DNA of 64,000 nt from Ornithodoros turicata (GCF_037126465.1 NC_088204.1:74027807-74091806), one strand, 5' to 3'; shown: positions 1 to 11,972, counted from the stretch's first letter. The notes: generated by a model from the letters alone, not told the origin. A program made the numbers and translations.

Positions 1-231
1 GTTTCCAGAAGGTAATTCCTGAAAATCCAACAATTCTTCGGCGGGTATAGAGAATATGATAATAAACAATGACAATGTATAGGAGCAATAAAAGACGAAA
101 CACAAGCTACATGTATCTTAGTGTCCCATACTTTATTTCTGACAAAATAACGACGTCTACGCGGATCTGCGCAGCCAGCTCAGCTATGCCACGCTGACCT
201 ATACCAAAGCTAACCCTGACGGTCTCAATAG

Positions 232-530
232 ATTTTTATTGCGTGTTAGCGCCGCGAAGCAACTGTGGCAATGAGCAGCGTACCGACGTGGACAGATGGA
301 GAAAGGACAGTAGGAAAGAGTGGGCGACAGGGGGGGTTAGTATGAGTCCTGGGCAGACTTCATGGGGAACTGTGTGCCGACATTTGCCTTCGGAAAACCC
401 AGGGAAAACCTCAGACAGAACAGCCGGTGGTAGGATTTGAACCCACCACCTCCCAGTCTTCAGCGCGACAGCACGACGTGGCTACAACCAACGAGCGAGA
501 CGCCATAGCCCACTCGGCCATGCCGCTGGT
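232..530 (-). mobile_element. tRNA-Ser-derived SINE, copy 1
   Basis: The minus strand reads as a tRNA-Ser-like head near 530. Its A-box region resembles TGGCCGAGTGGGCTAAGG, and a B box (GGTTCAAATCC type) lies near 440. A body shared with the copies at 26.8, 30.8, 41.1, 44.7 and 55.7 kb follows, ending in a short A-rich tail at about 232. Such elements are transcribed by RNA polymerase III and mobilised by a LINE partner. No clear target duplication was seen for this copy. The tRNA-Ser origin is inferred from the A-box sequence. Confidence 0.75.
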
Positions 531-2520
531 GGCCCTCAAGGGAGATGACTGCTATCACCGAGAGTACTTTCTGATAAGGAAAGCAGACAACCACACAAAG
601 CGAAATCAAACTGACGTATATCATTCACGTGCGGTCGCATTATCGAAAGAATATTCACGCTTTGTATGCGAATAACTTGGAAATACAGAAACGTAAAAAG
701 TTGGAATCATCCGCAGAGTTCAAGCATCAAGGCCAGTCTCATCGTCGCCGTTGAAGCCGTTGCAGGTAAGGCTCGCCGAACAGTTGCGGTGTGGAACTGA
801 CCTAGAAAATACGGGAGAAATATTTATATCATCGGAAGGAGTTCATCCGGGGTTTCCTAAATGTTAATTCAGAGCTGAAGTGCACGTAAGATGAGTCTAT
901 TTTTGTGACCACACGTGACCGCAGCGTATAGGACTGCCTATAATTGGACTGTGCGCAGAACTTCCTTGATAGCTAGAGTCAACCTTCCCCCCCCCCCTCG
1001 CCCTCGTGGACCTAATTTCTGAAGCCAATAGTACTAGCACTGCTCAGTCTGAAATGACACCCGGTGAAACCAATGGTTCGGCATTGGTTCACACAAAAGG
1101 CTCGCCATATTGGCCGACGCGTCAGCTTAGAACCAAGGAAGGGTAACGGAGATGTTTCTGGTTACCATTTCCATTTGCGTTACTACAATGTTTTCGTTTC
1201 CGTTATTCGTTTTAGATGCCAGCTTCTCAATTTCGTTTCCGTTACGTTGCTGTTACTGTTTCCTATAATGGAACGGCTGTTACACAGCAGCTGGAGAACA
1301 GCCTGTCTCCGTCAGCACTGTCAGGTTCTGTCAGCACCCTGTTTTGTCCAAGTGCTGCGTCCGGCGGTACGCGTACACACTCCACAAGTAAGTTTACGTC
1401 GTTGGGATACGCACGTCTTACAATATTTTTTTTAAAGAGATGTACGCGTAGTAACATGTCCAGCAACCCAAGTTGAGCGTAACCTTCAGCCAATGAGGCG
1501 GACGCTCTCAGTAGTAAACAATACTGCTATATCACGGTGAAATGAAAAAATGTAGAAAAAATCGTAGGGTGTCATCCTCGTGGTATGGTGGAGTAGAGTG
1601 CGTGGGGTCTATATTGTGTAAATCTCATGTGTTGATGTCATATGGAGCTATGAGGACTGGGACGAGTAATTAAGCGAGGGGTGCACTCAATTGACGTTGC
1701 CCACCTAAGTGTGGCTCACTACAGTGTGCAGATTCAGTACCACCGTGACCGCCACCACCTTGGTAAATGTACATGGTCCAACCTAGTTCATGTATGTAAC
1801 CTTCATGTATGTAAGGGTGATAATTAGTGATTAAGTGATAATTAGACTACACGGAATTGCTACTTTTCCCGTCCTCCGCTGGAATATTCTGGAGAAGGTC
1901 CCTCGTGAAAATACATGGTATGGCGCCTTCTCCGAAGGCCCACCTTTGAACTAGCCAGTAGAGTAGACAATACGTCGTACATTACTGAATATCAGCGCCT
2001 ATGCTTCGAAGTAACTACTACAGTACCTGGTGCCATAACCAGTTCTAGGATGCAATTGTACAATACAACGTGCACGATACAATTGCGAAACAGTTAAGAA
2101 GTATTTCGCACCAATATTTACGGTGCGCTTATATCGTACCTATAGACCCTTTCGCGACGCCAGGTTGCGCCAACGCGCGACATCTTAATGTGCGTCCCGT
2201 TGGTCTTCCGGTTACAAGAGTTGCTTGCAAAGGCCCTTTTGATAGCTCAACGACGCCAGGCAGCGCCAGGCGTCGTACGTTACGTTACGTTACGTTACGT
2301 CGCACGTTAACCCGTTTTGTTCCCCGTAGGTCTTCCAGTTTGCGCCGTTTGTTTGCAAACAGTGAAATGGTCTATATACAACAACATACACACACACGCA
2401 AAAAAAATGCGATTCAAGGAATGAGCGCCGTCACTAGTGCTGCCACCTCGTGGTAGTCATAGGAACTGTGCACGTGTGGACTGCTGTTTGCCGAGTGCCG
2501 TCATTACGGAGTTTGAAGAA
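531..2520. other. no gene recognised
   Basis: I see no convincing coding region here. The stretch holds a low-complexity patch of repeated GTTTCCGTTAC-like words (about 1140-1270), similar to patches near 58.0 and 63.0 kb. It also holds a short CGTTA tandem array near 2276-2300. Short open frames here lack domains and have no matching splice structure. Confidence 0.5.
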
Positions 2521-2636
2521 ACCGTGATCGCCCTCCGAATCCTTTTTCGTACTGCCACCAGCCAATCAGCGATCAGTGTAGCACTCGCCGATTGGCTGAT
2601 AGCGATACGGAAACTGAATCAGAGGGCGATCACGGT
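2521..2636. repeat. short inverted repeat (hairpin MITE-like)
   Basis: ACCGTGATCGCCCTC at 2521-2535 is matched in inverted orientation at 2622-2636. A second inverted pair (GCCAATCAGCGATC and its complement) lies inside it. The unit can fold into one hairpin of about 116 nt. No target duplication is clear and the family is unknown. Confidence 0.5.
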
Positions 2637-2837
2637 GTCCTAAAACTATCTATATTCCCGTGTGTGTTTTCGTTCATTTTCGTGTCCGTTCGTGTTGATT
2701 TCGTGCCGGTTCATTTTCTCCCGCTCGGGAACCGGTATCTATCGGGACTTTTGCTTGCGCCTTGGGCAGCTTTACGGGAAACCTGGCAGCGTTGGCCGTA
2801 CAGCACCTGATGAAGACCAGGACAGGATTCTTACGGG

Positions 2838-3239
2838 CAGTGGCGTAGCCACGGGGGGGGGCTAGGGGGCCGAGCCCCCCCCCCCCCTAGCAAATCGAGC
2901 AAATCCGGGGAGAAAATAATATATGGGGGGGGGGAGCAGTGTGACAATCGCGAAAGTTCTTACAGTTCATGGCGCCTATCTAAGCTGCACACTTGAATGG
3001 TTTCCAAAGTATGAGGTTTTCAACATCCTTCCAATCTCGTGACACCACCTCATTGGGCATCACAGTATAATCGTATTGTGAATGACCAAATGAATTATTT
3101 CCGTTTTTTTTTTTTTCAACTGCTGCGGTGTGCACAAGTATTGTGCGTTGTCGCACCCAGGATCAGCGCGGGGGGGGGGGGTAGTCGGGCGGGTTTTCGT
3201 ATAGAGCCCCCCTACCTTGGAGGTCTGGCTACGCCACTG
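2838..3239. mobile_element. hAT-like MITE, CAGTGGCGTAGCC termini
   Basis: The left end CAGTGGCGTAGCCA and right end TGGCTACGCCACTG are inverted repeats. They are flanked by the 8-bp direct repeat CTTACGGG (2830-2837 and 3240-3247). Long G runs sit just inside both ends. An 8-bp duplication plus CAG-type termini is typical of hAT elements. There is no internal transposase, so it is non-autonomous. Confidence 0.8.
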
Positions 3240-3327
3240 CTTACGGGCACTGAACATACAGGGTGCCGTTGTGCAAGACTACACAAGAAAAACAGTTTGC
3301 AGAACATCGTTTACTTTGTTACGTTGT

Positions 3328-3333
3328 TTTATT
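3328..3333 (-). terminator. polyadenylation signal of gene A
   Basis: AATAAA on the minus strand lies 39 bp downstream of the gene A stop codon. The same position and surrounding sequence recur after both final exons of locus B. Confidence 0.7.
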
Positions 3334-3372
3334 TCCCAGGCATCTTAGCGAACTTTGTGTTGCGCTGTTCTG

Positions 3373-3551
3373 CTAGTCATATTCACCCGGATATTCCGTG
3401 CTCTCTGGTGGGTCAATATATGTGCAGAAGCATTCGTGACGGTCGCAACCGGGTTCGCTTCCAGGAGATTCTTTCTCACAATGTATCTTGCACTTCTGTT
3501 GTACTTCCGGTTCGCAGTCCCAATAATCCGGGTAATGCGTGTCTTCATTGC
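3373..3551 (-). CDS. gene A exon 3 (cysteine-rich domain, stop TAG)
   Basis: The acceptor reads TCTCTGCAG on the minus strand (AG at 3552-3553). The exon enters in phase 1 and encodes 59 residues including the split glycine. Cysteines are at positions 13, 21, 25, 36, 41 and 43 of this part, identical in spacing to the exon at 17955-18133. The C-terminal tail after CxC is short, acidic and cysteine-free. The exon is hidden from ATG-based searches because it has no start codon in frame. Confidence 0.8.
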
Positions 3552-6500
3552 CTGCAGAGAAGCATCTCCTGTTGTATGTGCCCTTCTTCTGAACCTTGAT
3601 TGGTGCATAGCGTAATCATTCAAATTCTTTTGTGTGACAATGCCTTAAAGAGACGGTCGCATTAGGAAACCCATCTATAAAGCCGATACCACTGTGTTCG
3701 GCATGAGCCGACGATCTACCCGGCTACATTTATTTCGTGACGTCACTCCCTAAGCGGAGGAGCGAGAGAGCGGCACTCGGAGAAGCAAGGACGCCGTTCC
3801 ACACGCCCCGTAAAGCCCCGTACCCGCGTGCGGTAGAGATGTGCGCAACCGCCTGCCGCTTGCCGGGCGCATGCCTGCCACCCCAGCCTCCTCCCGCGAC
3901 TCTCCACAGCGAGATCTCGTCCAACGCGAGGGCTTCTGGGACAGTGTTTGACAAGATGGCGAACGACAGCGAAGTCGAGCGCTTGACTGTAGTGAACATT
4001 TCCGTTTTTACATCTGGGCTTTTGCGAAATCAACGTCACAGACGCAAGAAACGCAGGCTTTGGGTTCACTCACTGTTTTCTTGTGAGCAATGTTTAGCTT
4101 TCAACTTCCTGATGGCTATGAGAGTCAATATCTTACTTTACTTGCCTGCACTCCCCTCCCAAATTTTATACCAGTGTCGGCCCAAAAAGTCATTTTAATG
4201 CAAGGCGCTATAATGCAAGCACCAATGACATTTTATTTCCTTCATAAATTCGCCGGTTGAAAAACGTGAGTACCGCTGCAACGTACCTTCCTGTCAACGA
4301 CGCCGTGAATGCTCTCCGTGCGGGACGCCGGAAGAAGAACGTTACGCAACTTCCGTTTATTTTCTGATTGGCCGAGCATGTGCGGACGCCGCTAAAAATC
4401 GTGCAATGCGCGACCGCCAAAATGCGGAAAGCGGAGGTGGCTTTTCGCGCGCAGCGTCAAGGGTTTACCGCGCCGCGTTCGCGCGTCAGCCGCGTGTGGG
4501 TACGCGGCCTAGCTCTATGAGACGCTCGCGCGTTTCTTAAGGTCGCGCCCTCATTGGTTCTTAGGGAGTGGCGTTTTCTCGTTTTTCCGGTGAGGGAATC
4601 TCGGGATATTCTCATCATCCGTAGCCTGTTATTCTCACCTATTCCATGGAATAAGAGTCAAACTACGCCACTCTTTCACGTAGGATTTTTGGTACAGCGG
4701 CCAATGTGGTCCACGACAGATGACAGTGTGGTCTCGAAATCGAGTGAAACAGATGCGACCGACCCTTTGTAGGCCCTTGAGGACATTACCTGTGCACTAA
4801 GGGCGCATTGGAGCCCGTATGTAGCATCAAGACATGCCACAACATGAGTGTGTGTTTTTGTTTTTCTTTTTTTTAACCCTGGATGGATATGACGGTGAGT
4901 ATCACTTTACTAGCGCAACTTAATAAGGACCAAGAGGAGAGAAGACGAGACGGCACAGCGCTAACTTCCAACAAATTTTATTGCAGCACGTCAGGACGCA
5001 TCCTTTTATAGACCAGAATTTTAGCTACGAACCAGCGCGAACCGGACACTCCCCGTACTCTCGACACAGCGCGCCACCTGCGAGCTCGTTCGGCGCGGGG
5101 ACTGCGTATGAAGCTGTCGGAATGCAAGTTAACTGTAGGCGCGGTGTTGGTTTGTGGCATTTTCGTACGGCCTGGATTTTTCTAAATCAACGACATATGT
5201 TTATCTAGATGACACTGTTCTGTGGCTGATTCTACGAAGAATAAACGCAAACAAAATGGACGGGATTTGTAATACGAATGGAGGCGAAAGGGCTATTGCA
5301 TTACATGTACACCAGCTGCACAGAGTCCTCACAGCGCTTGAAAGGCGTCGGGAATTCGAACCGCTGTCATGTTGATGCACATTGCTTTACGTAGTCACCC
5401 AAAAGGAAATTGTGGTGTATAATAATGCGTTCATTTTGCCCGCGTCCGGCAAACCGTTATTTTAAGTCCGAAGATCGTTTCGTTACACATTTCAATGCAA
5501 AATGTGTACACAGCAGCCAATGCCTTCACCAATGAAGCTTACCGTAATGGTTGTCGTTGTTTAAAGTTCAAGCAATTTTTTACTGAGTATCCACAGCGAA
5601 CTTCCCAGTGTTCATCGCAAACTACGAAATTCCTAGTGGTGCACAGCATAAACAAGCTTGAGTAAGCAACCCGGAAACTGAAATTATGAAAATCTTGTTC
5701 ATGCAACGTAACACAGTTAGCAAGCGTTTTAAATTCCATATTGCGGATTAGTGATAAACGTTTTTCCTTTACCGCTGAGCGCTTTTGTCATGTAACTTTA
5801 CCCTTTTATGCCAGTCGGTCTGTGGGCTGTTTTCCAGCGAAGAGCGTCATAAAAAATCGAATTATGGGGCGTTATGAGCTAACGACCTGTTCTACCATGA
5901 ACTATTAACGACGATCAGAAATAATGATGGCAGTTAATGTTACTGTTAGAGTGTGGGGTCCTTGCTTCACACGTGTACTTATTTAATTCTGTAAAGTCGA
6001 TTGAATATTACCCGCAATGTTATAGTCTCTCGCGCCATACTGCAAAAACTTTGCGTTGAGACTGCACCACATGTACGTAGAAGAAACATACATATACAGA
6101 ACATAACTATGTTCGATGGTTCAAGAAACTAGGAAATGCATGTAGCGCCTGCGCTATCGCTGGGGTTTACTAGATGCCACACCCTTTGCTGACTTCGGTT
6201 TTTGCTCTGTTTTATTTCTAAGCCTTATGAAACGCAACTCATATGCATAAAAATATACACTTATGCTTCTGTACGGGCAACGGGGGGCTCGAACAACGAT
6301 CCATATCCCGAACGCACAGCTTCGCGAATGGACTGAACCGAAGAACCGAAGCGCCCGCAGTCCCCGCAGGAAATACTCGCACGATGGCACCACGGTCGCT
6401 ACAAAATGGCCGCGCAGTGGAGACGGCGAAAATTCTGGTCTATACCTTTACCGGGATCTTATTTCCACTCCGAGTGCGTCATCTCGCTATCATGCAGGTG

Positions 6501-8607
6501 ACACTCACACACTTCCTCTTGCCCTATATCTCCATTTTTTTCTTCTTCCATACTTTCGCAAGTAACTCTGTTTGCGCAGTTGGACATGGGGGGGGGGGGG
6601 GCAGAGCATTGTGAACAATGTAAGTGTGATCCCGTCCTGCCACAGCGTGTGTGCTTGCTAAAGGTACCAAAGTACCCGAGCATGGTTACTCGTGAAATTG
6701 TCGAGGCAGGGAAGATCGGAGATCTAGCACAGGAGCGTGTGAGTGTACCTTCCATTGCGGTGCTGTGGACGGTCCGTCGGCACCCACCTAGAAGACCTAT
6801 ATTCCTCTTGATACGAAACACGCGTGTTTTGCTCGCGAACATATTGCAACGTGACCTACTCGCCCTGGGTGAACGGGAGTTCTTCCGCAAAATGGCGGTC
6901 TCACCTTTTCCCTGCTTGCGCGCGATGGGTGTGTAATCCTAGAGTTTAGAAGATTCCGGGCTCTAATAATAACATATGCGAACGCTATGCAAGATACACT
7001 CACAAGTCCCCTTGAAACGTGCGGACATAATGCCGTAGTGAGCACCACTGAACTACCAGTGGCGAACTTCCTGGGGCAAGCACAAATTTATGTATCCCAG
7101 TATCACGAGCACGAAACAGACATGTTAAATTTCAAAAAGCAAATAATTTTATGTATATCTTTTGTATATCAAGTGTATTCATTCTCAAGAATCAGTAGTA
7201 CGGTTACTTTAAGTGCACACCTATGTTCAAAGTTAGCAGTGGTGAAATGTTCGTTACCTTGGCCGCTGCTGGCAGTCTGTGATTAGTTACATATTTTTCC
7301 CGTTGACTGTGATTAATACGTCTCGAACTGCTCAAGATTCGTTATCGACCGTACGTCAGCTACGCAAAACCCGAGCAATATCAGCTCCATGGTAATTAGA
7401 TCATACTCACCTGCCGATACCTCCAGCACTGAAATGAAAGATCACACAATATTATATTTTCATAACGTATTTTCTTAATAAAGATCACGACATCATGCAT
7501 GCCTAGTTTTTTTTTAGAGCGATAGCTTTCTTTGCACCGTTGACGGTGATTAAGGCGAGCGTAAAGAAAACGTCACCGCGGCATAACGTCGCAACATCAC
7601 GTAGTAGTACTAGAGTGGATGCCACAAATGGCATCACACACACGACATCACACCACCTGTAGCACCACCACCGGCAGCTGCGGTAGTCAATCTCAGCGGG
7701 GGAGAGGGAAATGAACATATAGCTGCGCGCTCGCCGCCATTGTACTCCACTACGTACGCCACTCCTCACAATGGGGCAGCCACGTAAAAGTGCGAACGCC
7801 ATCTGAGGAGGGAAAGTGGAATACGCAGCGCGGCCGCTGCTGCTCTTGAGTGGCAGCGGCGCCCAACACTAGCTCGGGCGATGACATATTATTTTTATTA
7901 GTAATTAACTCATACTCACATGCCGATAGCGCCAGCACTGAAATAAAAGGGTACTCCATTATTATGAATATTATCTTTTGGAAACTTCACCGTCAACCCC
8001 GCAAAACCGCCCTATCCATGTATAGCGCGGTTTTGCAGGGTTGACGGTGATTATGGCGATCGTAGCGGAAACGAAATGACATCATCGTGCCATGACTTTG
8101 AAACATCACGTGTTACAAACACACACCACCTGGAGCACCACCATCGGCCAGTAGAGCAATCAATCGCAGCGCGGATAGAGGGAAATAAACCTGTGACAGC
8201 GAGCTCGTCGCCATTGTACCACACTCCTCACAACGGGGCGGGCACGCAGTGTGTGCACGCCGTAAGAACAGCGACAGTGTAAAACTGCTGCTCGTGAATG
8301 ATGGCAGCGGCGCTCGACAACAGCACGGGCGACAATGTAAAGGTCTGTTGTCCTCCCCGCGTAAAGAGCAAGTGTAAAAACAGTTCGCATGCTAACTGCC
8401 ACTCCTTCGCACGTTGGGGGTGAAGAGGCGCGTTTTTTATGATAGTTCACGCTTCTTTTTTAGCTGTTCCGTGAGCGTGTTATACATAAGGGGCACTATC
8501 TCAGAGATAGGGTATGTTCCGTCTGCACACAGTGGGAGGAACAACGATTCATCTTAGGTACATGGCTCACTTCAAGAAGATACAAGAACTCATGTCGATT
8601 CTCTTTT

Positions 8608-8641
<34 letters not shown>

Positions 8642-9217
8642 AAGGTGCAGAATTTCACAAGCGTAATGAACCGAATTTCTTCCTTAATAACAATACAGCA
8701 ACTGCACAATCATAAGAACTGTCATAAATACAGCGCGAGATGCCCCTCTAATTTGCCTTCCGATTTACTTACCGAGTAGCAGTGTACTTCCAACGAACCA
8801 AATTCTACGTAGTATTTTTTGTGTATCTCAGTAGAGTTGCATCTAGTGGTGTAGTGACGTGGCCTCGCAACTTTTGGCTCTGCATTATAACTGGAGGCTG
8901 TTCTTTACAAAGCAAGTGTACTTAGATGTGGTCTAAATAAGCCAAAACATCATGAAGCTACTTCAAAAAATGCTACAAGCCGCCTAATAGTACCGGTACG
9001 AGTAACGTTCACTACTGTCTCAAACATTAAAAAAAAAAAAAAAACGGACCGATTTCGCTGGCAGGAGAACGCAGAGCGCATTGGTTTACTTGAAACACGA
9101 CGAAGATACTCTAAATAGAGTTCGCTGGCATGGCTTTGTTACACAACAGAAAGTTCAACATCCCCAATCTAGAAACTTACCTGCAATGCAAATAAGGGCA
9201 ACACAAATCTTGCTCAT
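3373..9217 (-). CDS. gene A: secreted six-cysteine peptide, three-exon model
   Basis: The model joins exon 1 (9181-9217), microexon A1 (7411-7428) and exon 3 (3373-3551) and gives 77 residues. Residues 1-18 (MSKICVALICIAVLEVSA) form a signal peptide with a good cleavage site after VSA. The mature part is acidic, with six cysteines spaced C-x7-C-x3-C-x10-C-x4-C-x-C. The CxxxC...CxC layout matches the CS-alpha-beta (defensin-like) fold pattern, but the usual GxC before the fourth cysteine is missing, so activity should not be assumed. All junctions are GT/AG and phase 1. A second microexon (7920-7937) looks unused. The model is built by eye; a transcript would settle it. Confidence 0.75.
3660..4895. 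other. gene A intron 5' flank, no feature recognised
   Basis: This is unique-looking sequence upstream of the gene A final exon on the minus strand. It includes a GC-rich stretch with many CG dinucleotides (about 4260-4550). No domain-bearing frame was seen on either strand. Confidence 0.4.
4905..5020 (-). mobile_element. Penelope-like 3' tail fragment
   Basis: The minus strand carries an AATAAAATTTGTTGGAAGTTAG-type tail followed by a GTCTCGTCTTCTC-type segment. This resembles the 3' ends of some Penelope-like elements. The matching piece in block B is at 19005-19110, where a degenerate GIY-YIG-like C-terminus precedes it. The family call rests on memory of similar tails and is tentative. 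Confidence 0.35.
6459..6900. pseudogene. head-to-head Penelope-like C-terminal remnants
   Basis: On the plus strand at 6680-6760 a frame reads TREIVEAGKIGDLAQERVSV. On the minus strand at 6460-6575 a degraded frame carries a related peptide, clearer in block B (TREIIEAGKIGGPGQE). Both resemble the region after the GIY-YIG domain in Penelope-like elements. The two face each other across a G-rich spacer near 6590. Neither is an intact gene, and host exons cannot be excluded. Confidence 0.35.
7411..7428 (-). CDS. gene A microexon A1 (18 nt)
   Basis: On the minus strand the acceptor TTTCATTTCAG is followed by 18 nt and then the strong donor GTGAGTAT. In phase 1 it supplies VLEVSA, which completes the signal peptide begun in exon 1, and leaves G to start the next codon. 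The same unit is at 20151-20168. Two relatives are at 7920-7937 and 22055-22072, and a plus-strand counterpart is at 32123-32140. Confidence 0.8.
7920..7937 (-). CDS. microexon A2 (18 nt), possibly orphan
   Basis: This is a second 18-nt unit with acceptor TTTTATTTCAG and donor GTGAGT, giving VLALSA in phase 1. It ends in T, so joining it to exon 3 of gene A would create an extra cysteine codon (TGC). Its block B partner (22055-22072) sits before a different final exon (20845-20996), which is absent from block A. I infer that it lost its partner exon, and it may be skipped. Confidence 0.6.
8606..8641. repeat. CT-rich microsatellite
   Basis: A TC dinucleotide run of about 30 bp lies in the gene A intron. 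The matching site in block B (about 22815) is short and degenerate, so the array expanded or contracted after the duplication. Confidence 0.8.
9181..9217 (-). CDS. gene A exon 1 (signal peptide start)
   Basis: ATG at 9215-9217 begins MSKICVALICIA and the exon ends in G before the donor GTAAGT (donor GT at 9179-9180). The 37-nt length and phase 1 exit are identical to the exons at 24176-24212 and 29514-29550. The hydrophobic run is cut in half by the intron and finished by the microexon. Confidence 0.8.
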
Positions 9218-9289
9218 CTTTGTTGGAAGCTCACTCCCTCTTCGCTCGAGCGCTCGCACGTTAATTAACCGCTTGAAGCTCGGACGCGC

Positions 9290-9318
9290 GCGTCTAATAT
9301 ACAACCGTTATAAAGTTT
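9290..9318 (-). promoter_or_regulatory. possible TATA region of gene A
   Basis: TTTATAACGG and TATATTAG occur on the minus strand 80-100 bp upstream of the gene A ATG, inside flanking sequence conserved with block B. The block B counterpart (about 24285-24305) has changes that break both motifs. The assignment is by position only. Confidence 0.3.
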
Positions 9319-10209
9319 CAGTTGCGCGATAAACTCCCTTGTCATGTCGCGAAAGCCGTTGGGAAAGCATCATAAATCACATTTGGCACACAATCCGTAG
9401 GCAGGAAAATCGTACTCGTTAGAGAAACACGCGGCAAGCGGGTTCCCACGTGTCACACGGGACCGCGCACGGCAGTTGAGTTCTTGTGCGACATCGCACT
9501 ATAGCAGCTGCGGCTCAGGGTCTCGTCGGGCCTGTTTGAATAAAGGGCAACCTATTTTCTTTTCTTGTCGTATACTGTTTGTACGCGGTAGAACGCCTTC
9601 TAAGATAGCGTTCTTGATGCGTGTGTAATTGCTTACCGCTCGAGATGAAAAAACGATTGCAGACGATCGATTGCGACCTTCAGTGCCAGCTGTTCGGGAC
9701 TTTTGCTAGATGTCGCAAAACCTTCCGTTACGGTCCACAAATTTGTTTTCAAAATGTCTGTGATATATTTGCTGAAAGGTCATTAAAGACACTAGGCACA
9801 GTTTACGACTCGTTTCAAACTGGTTTCTTCATAATGTAAAAAAACAAAAAAAGAAACACGAAGTCTCGGAGACTTCGTGTTGTGTCTGCCCCTTCGTGTC
9901 CCCTAGTCTCGGGGTTTTTACATTATGCATCATCTTCACCAGCTCGCTTTCTTCCTAGCCGTTTTTTTCATTGGTTTCTTCACTTCTTGCGAGGCAGCGC
10001 GTGCGATACTCATTGTAAGAAGGGAGGACAAAGCGCACCATATGCCTACGAGACGCGCGCGATATAACGGCACCAATCTATTTACACAGTAGCTAATGAT
10101 GGCTTTATTGTCTAAGAAATGATTGCTGATGGCGTCGGTGTTGTGAACCGAGCCCATTGTCGGTCCGGCTGTCACGAAATCTATGCAGGTGGCCAGTCTC
10201 ACGACAGTT

Positions 10210-11284
10210 CAGGCAGGGAGGTCCCATCGACCACCTGGATTTTCACTATTTTTTTATATTTAGAAGCTAACCCTATATACATGATAGTCAACAGCGGTAA
10301 AATGAATAATTTCTACCGAATAGTTTTCGTGCAAAAAATCGAGAAAATCCGGCGCTGAATGTTTCTGAGTGTTTCAGTTTTGCCGTGTTTGCAGGAGTAT
10401 ATCTCCCGGGTTTTAAAAGATATTGTATTGAAATTTTTTCATGCTTTAGTATGCCTACAGATCAGCAGTCTAATTGCAATTTTTTGCGCGCTGGCGCAAC
10501 GCTGTGTGCTATAAAAATGGCGAACGTGCTCTCTCTCGCTGTTTTGTTCCAACTTGAACGTGTGATCTCTCTGGCTATAGATATCCCTCATTACCGTACT
10601 TGCTATCAGTTCACTCCGCTTTTTATGCTCTTTCATCTGATATATCTATCGTGCTTATACCTTTTACAGGTATCTCCTGAAACAGGCAAATATTTAGGCA
10701 TATTTCGAAAAAACAAGGATTTTGCGCGTTCGTTTCTTAAAAAGGCCCCTTTTGATTTCATTTATATTTTGCCAGGACATGGCCCTATATTAGACCTTTC
10801 ACCTGACGTAAAAAAAAAAAATCTGCTTCAATAGGAGTTAGAACGCAGCCCTACTCTGCGCGCGTACGTCTCGGAGCCCGGCTGGCAGTACCGCGGCATG
10901 GCGGTACTGCCATCTGTCGATGTCGTAAAGGAAAGGAACAACTTTGTGTAAATAACAGTGATGGTTTACGTCGATATATTTACAAGACTGAAGCGCCCTC
11001 TGATATTTACGATTGCGGAAGCCTTGACTCCGTCCAAGTACCCTCCCTCCTGTGCAAGAGGGAAAGAAACCGCACCATAATCCAGAGAGTAGAAGCGAAA
11101 CGTTTATCGGTTCGGTTCGGGTTTAGGTTCGACGGTAAGGGTTTAGTTCCGCTTCAGCTCCGGAAGGCTACTATAATGCTTCGAACCAGTTTTTCACCCC
11201 AAACGGTTCGGTTCACGAACCGGTTCAGGGACCGCAGGTGGGAATGAAGCTCAACAGACAGGTTAAAGTGCCACTACGGACTAA
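10210..11284. other. spacer, no gene recognised
   Basis: This stretch holds an open frame of about 149 codons (10385-10834, plus) with hydrophobic stretches but no domain I recognise and no clear splice or poly(A) context. A GGTTCGGTT-rich low-complexity patch lies at 11105-11225. I do not call a gene here. Confidence 0.4.
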
Positions 11285-11413
11285 ATGTTTATAAGTCCCA
11301 AACGTCGCCACACCAGCATTGGACAGCTGTTTCGGCCTTATTGGGCCTTAGGCCCAATAAGGCCGAAACAGCTGTCCAATGCTGGTGTGGCGACGTTTGG
11401 GACTTATAAACAT
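11285..11413. repeat. 129-bp perfect palindrome
   Basis: The sequence is self-complementary around a single central base at 11349, with 64 bp on each side and no mismatch that I can find. The outer ends read ATGTTTATAAGTCCC and its complement. A diverged single arm occurs at about 21355-21428. It is probably the fused arms of a MITE or foldback element. Confidence 0.85.
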
Positions 11414-11745
11414 ATGTTCAACGTGCAGCCAAAGAGCGTATGCTATTTTTCTTCATACTAAAGCATTTCCATTTTTTTCTTTTTCATTCACTCACTCACG
11501 GACTAAATCTCGTGCCTTCAGTGTCCTATCAAAGCTATGTTGGTGAAATCTTTTTGCCACACTTTACATTCGGGCAAAATATTTTGGCCCTACGTAATGC
11601 GAAAGCTATAGAGTATTTTTATTTTTTTTTATTTTTTTTCTTTAGAATCGTGACGTCATGTCATTTTCTGACGGAGCGCCCGGCTCTCATCTGTCAACGT
11701 TGTTGCCCTTCGCGTCTTCCGGCGGGACTCACTTTTTGCACTCCC

Positions 11746-11746
<1 letters not shown>

Positions 11747-11776
<30 letters not shown>

Positions 11777-11777
11777 T
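11747..11777. repeat. TTTA microsatellite
   Basis: About seven TTTA units in tandem, next to the LINE-like fragment on the minus strand. The position fits a retroposon tail but this is not proven. Confidence 0.8.
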
Positions 11778-11972
11778 ACTTCTAGCGTCTTAGACGCCAA
11801 AGAAGGAGTGGGATTACATACACACGGAGAAACATCTTGCTCCGTAGCAGCCGCGGATATACAGAAAATTTAGATGAACCTCGAACGCATGTATATACCA
11901 TATATCAAAAACCATCTACACACGCATACAACCTTCACATAAGATTACAACAAACGTAGCAGCACACTCTAC

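Larger units (their letters stand above)
3290..10210. repeat. segmental duplication, block A
   Basis: This block and block B (17870-25060) share, in the same order and orientation, the final exon of a six-cysteine peptide gene, a PLE-like tail, PLE-like remnants, microexons and the first coding exon. Matching anchor pairs are 3300-3660 with 17880-18260, 6460-7500 with 19120-20230, 7503-7880 with 20280-20650, 7900-8900 with 22030-23190, and 9140-9840 with 24130-24830. Block A lacks the 1.4 kb that carries the extra final exon at 20845-20996 in block B. Divergence is moderate, with many small indels, so the duplication is not recent. Confidence 0.85.

Noticed and set aside
3743..4198. Overlapping frames of 108-153 codons in GC-rich sequence
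   Set aside because: Frames are open on both strands because GC-rich DNA has few stops. No motif was seen, and the region lies in an intron of gene A.
10385..10834. 149-codon frame as a membrane protein
   Set aside because: Hydrophobic stretches come from AT-rich sequence. There is no motif, splice support or poly(A) signal, and the start context is weak.
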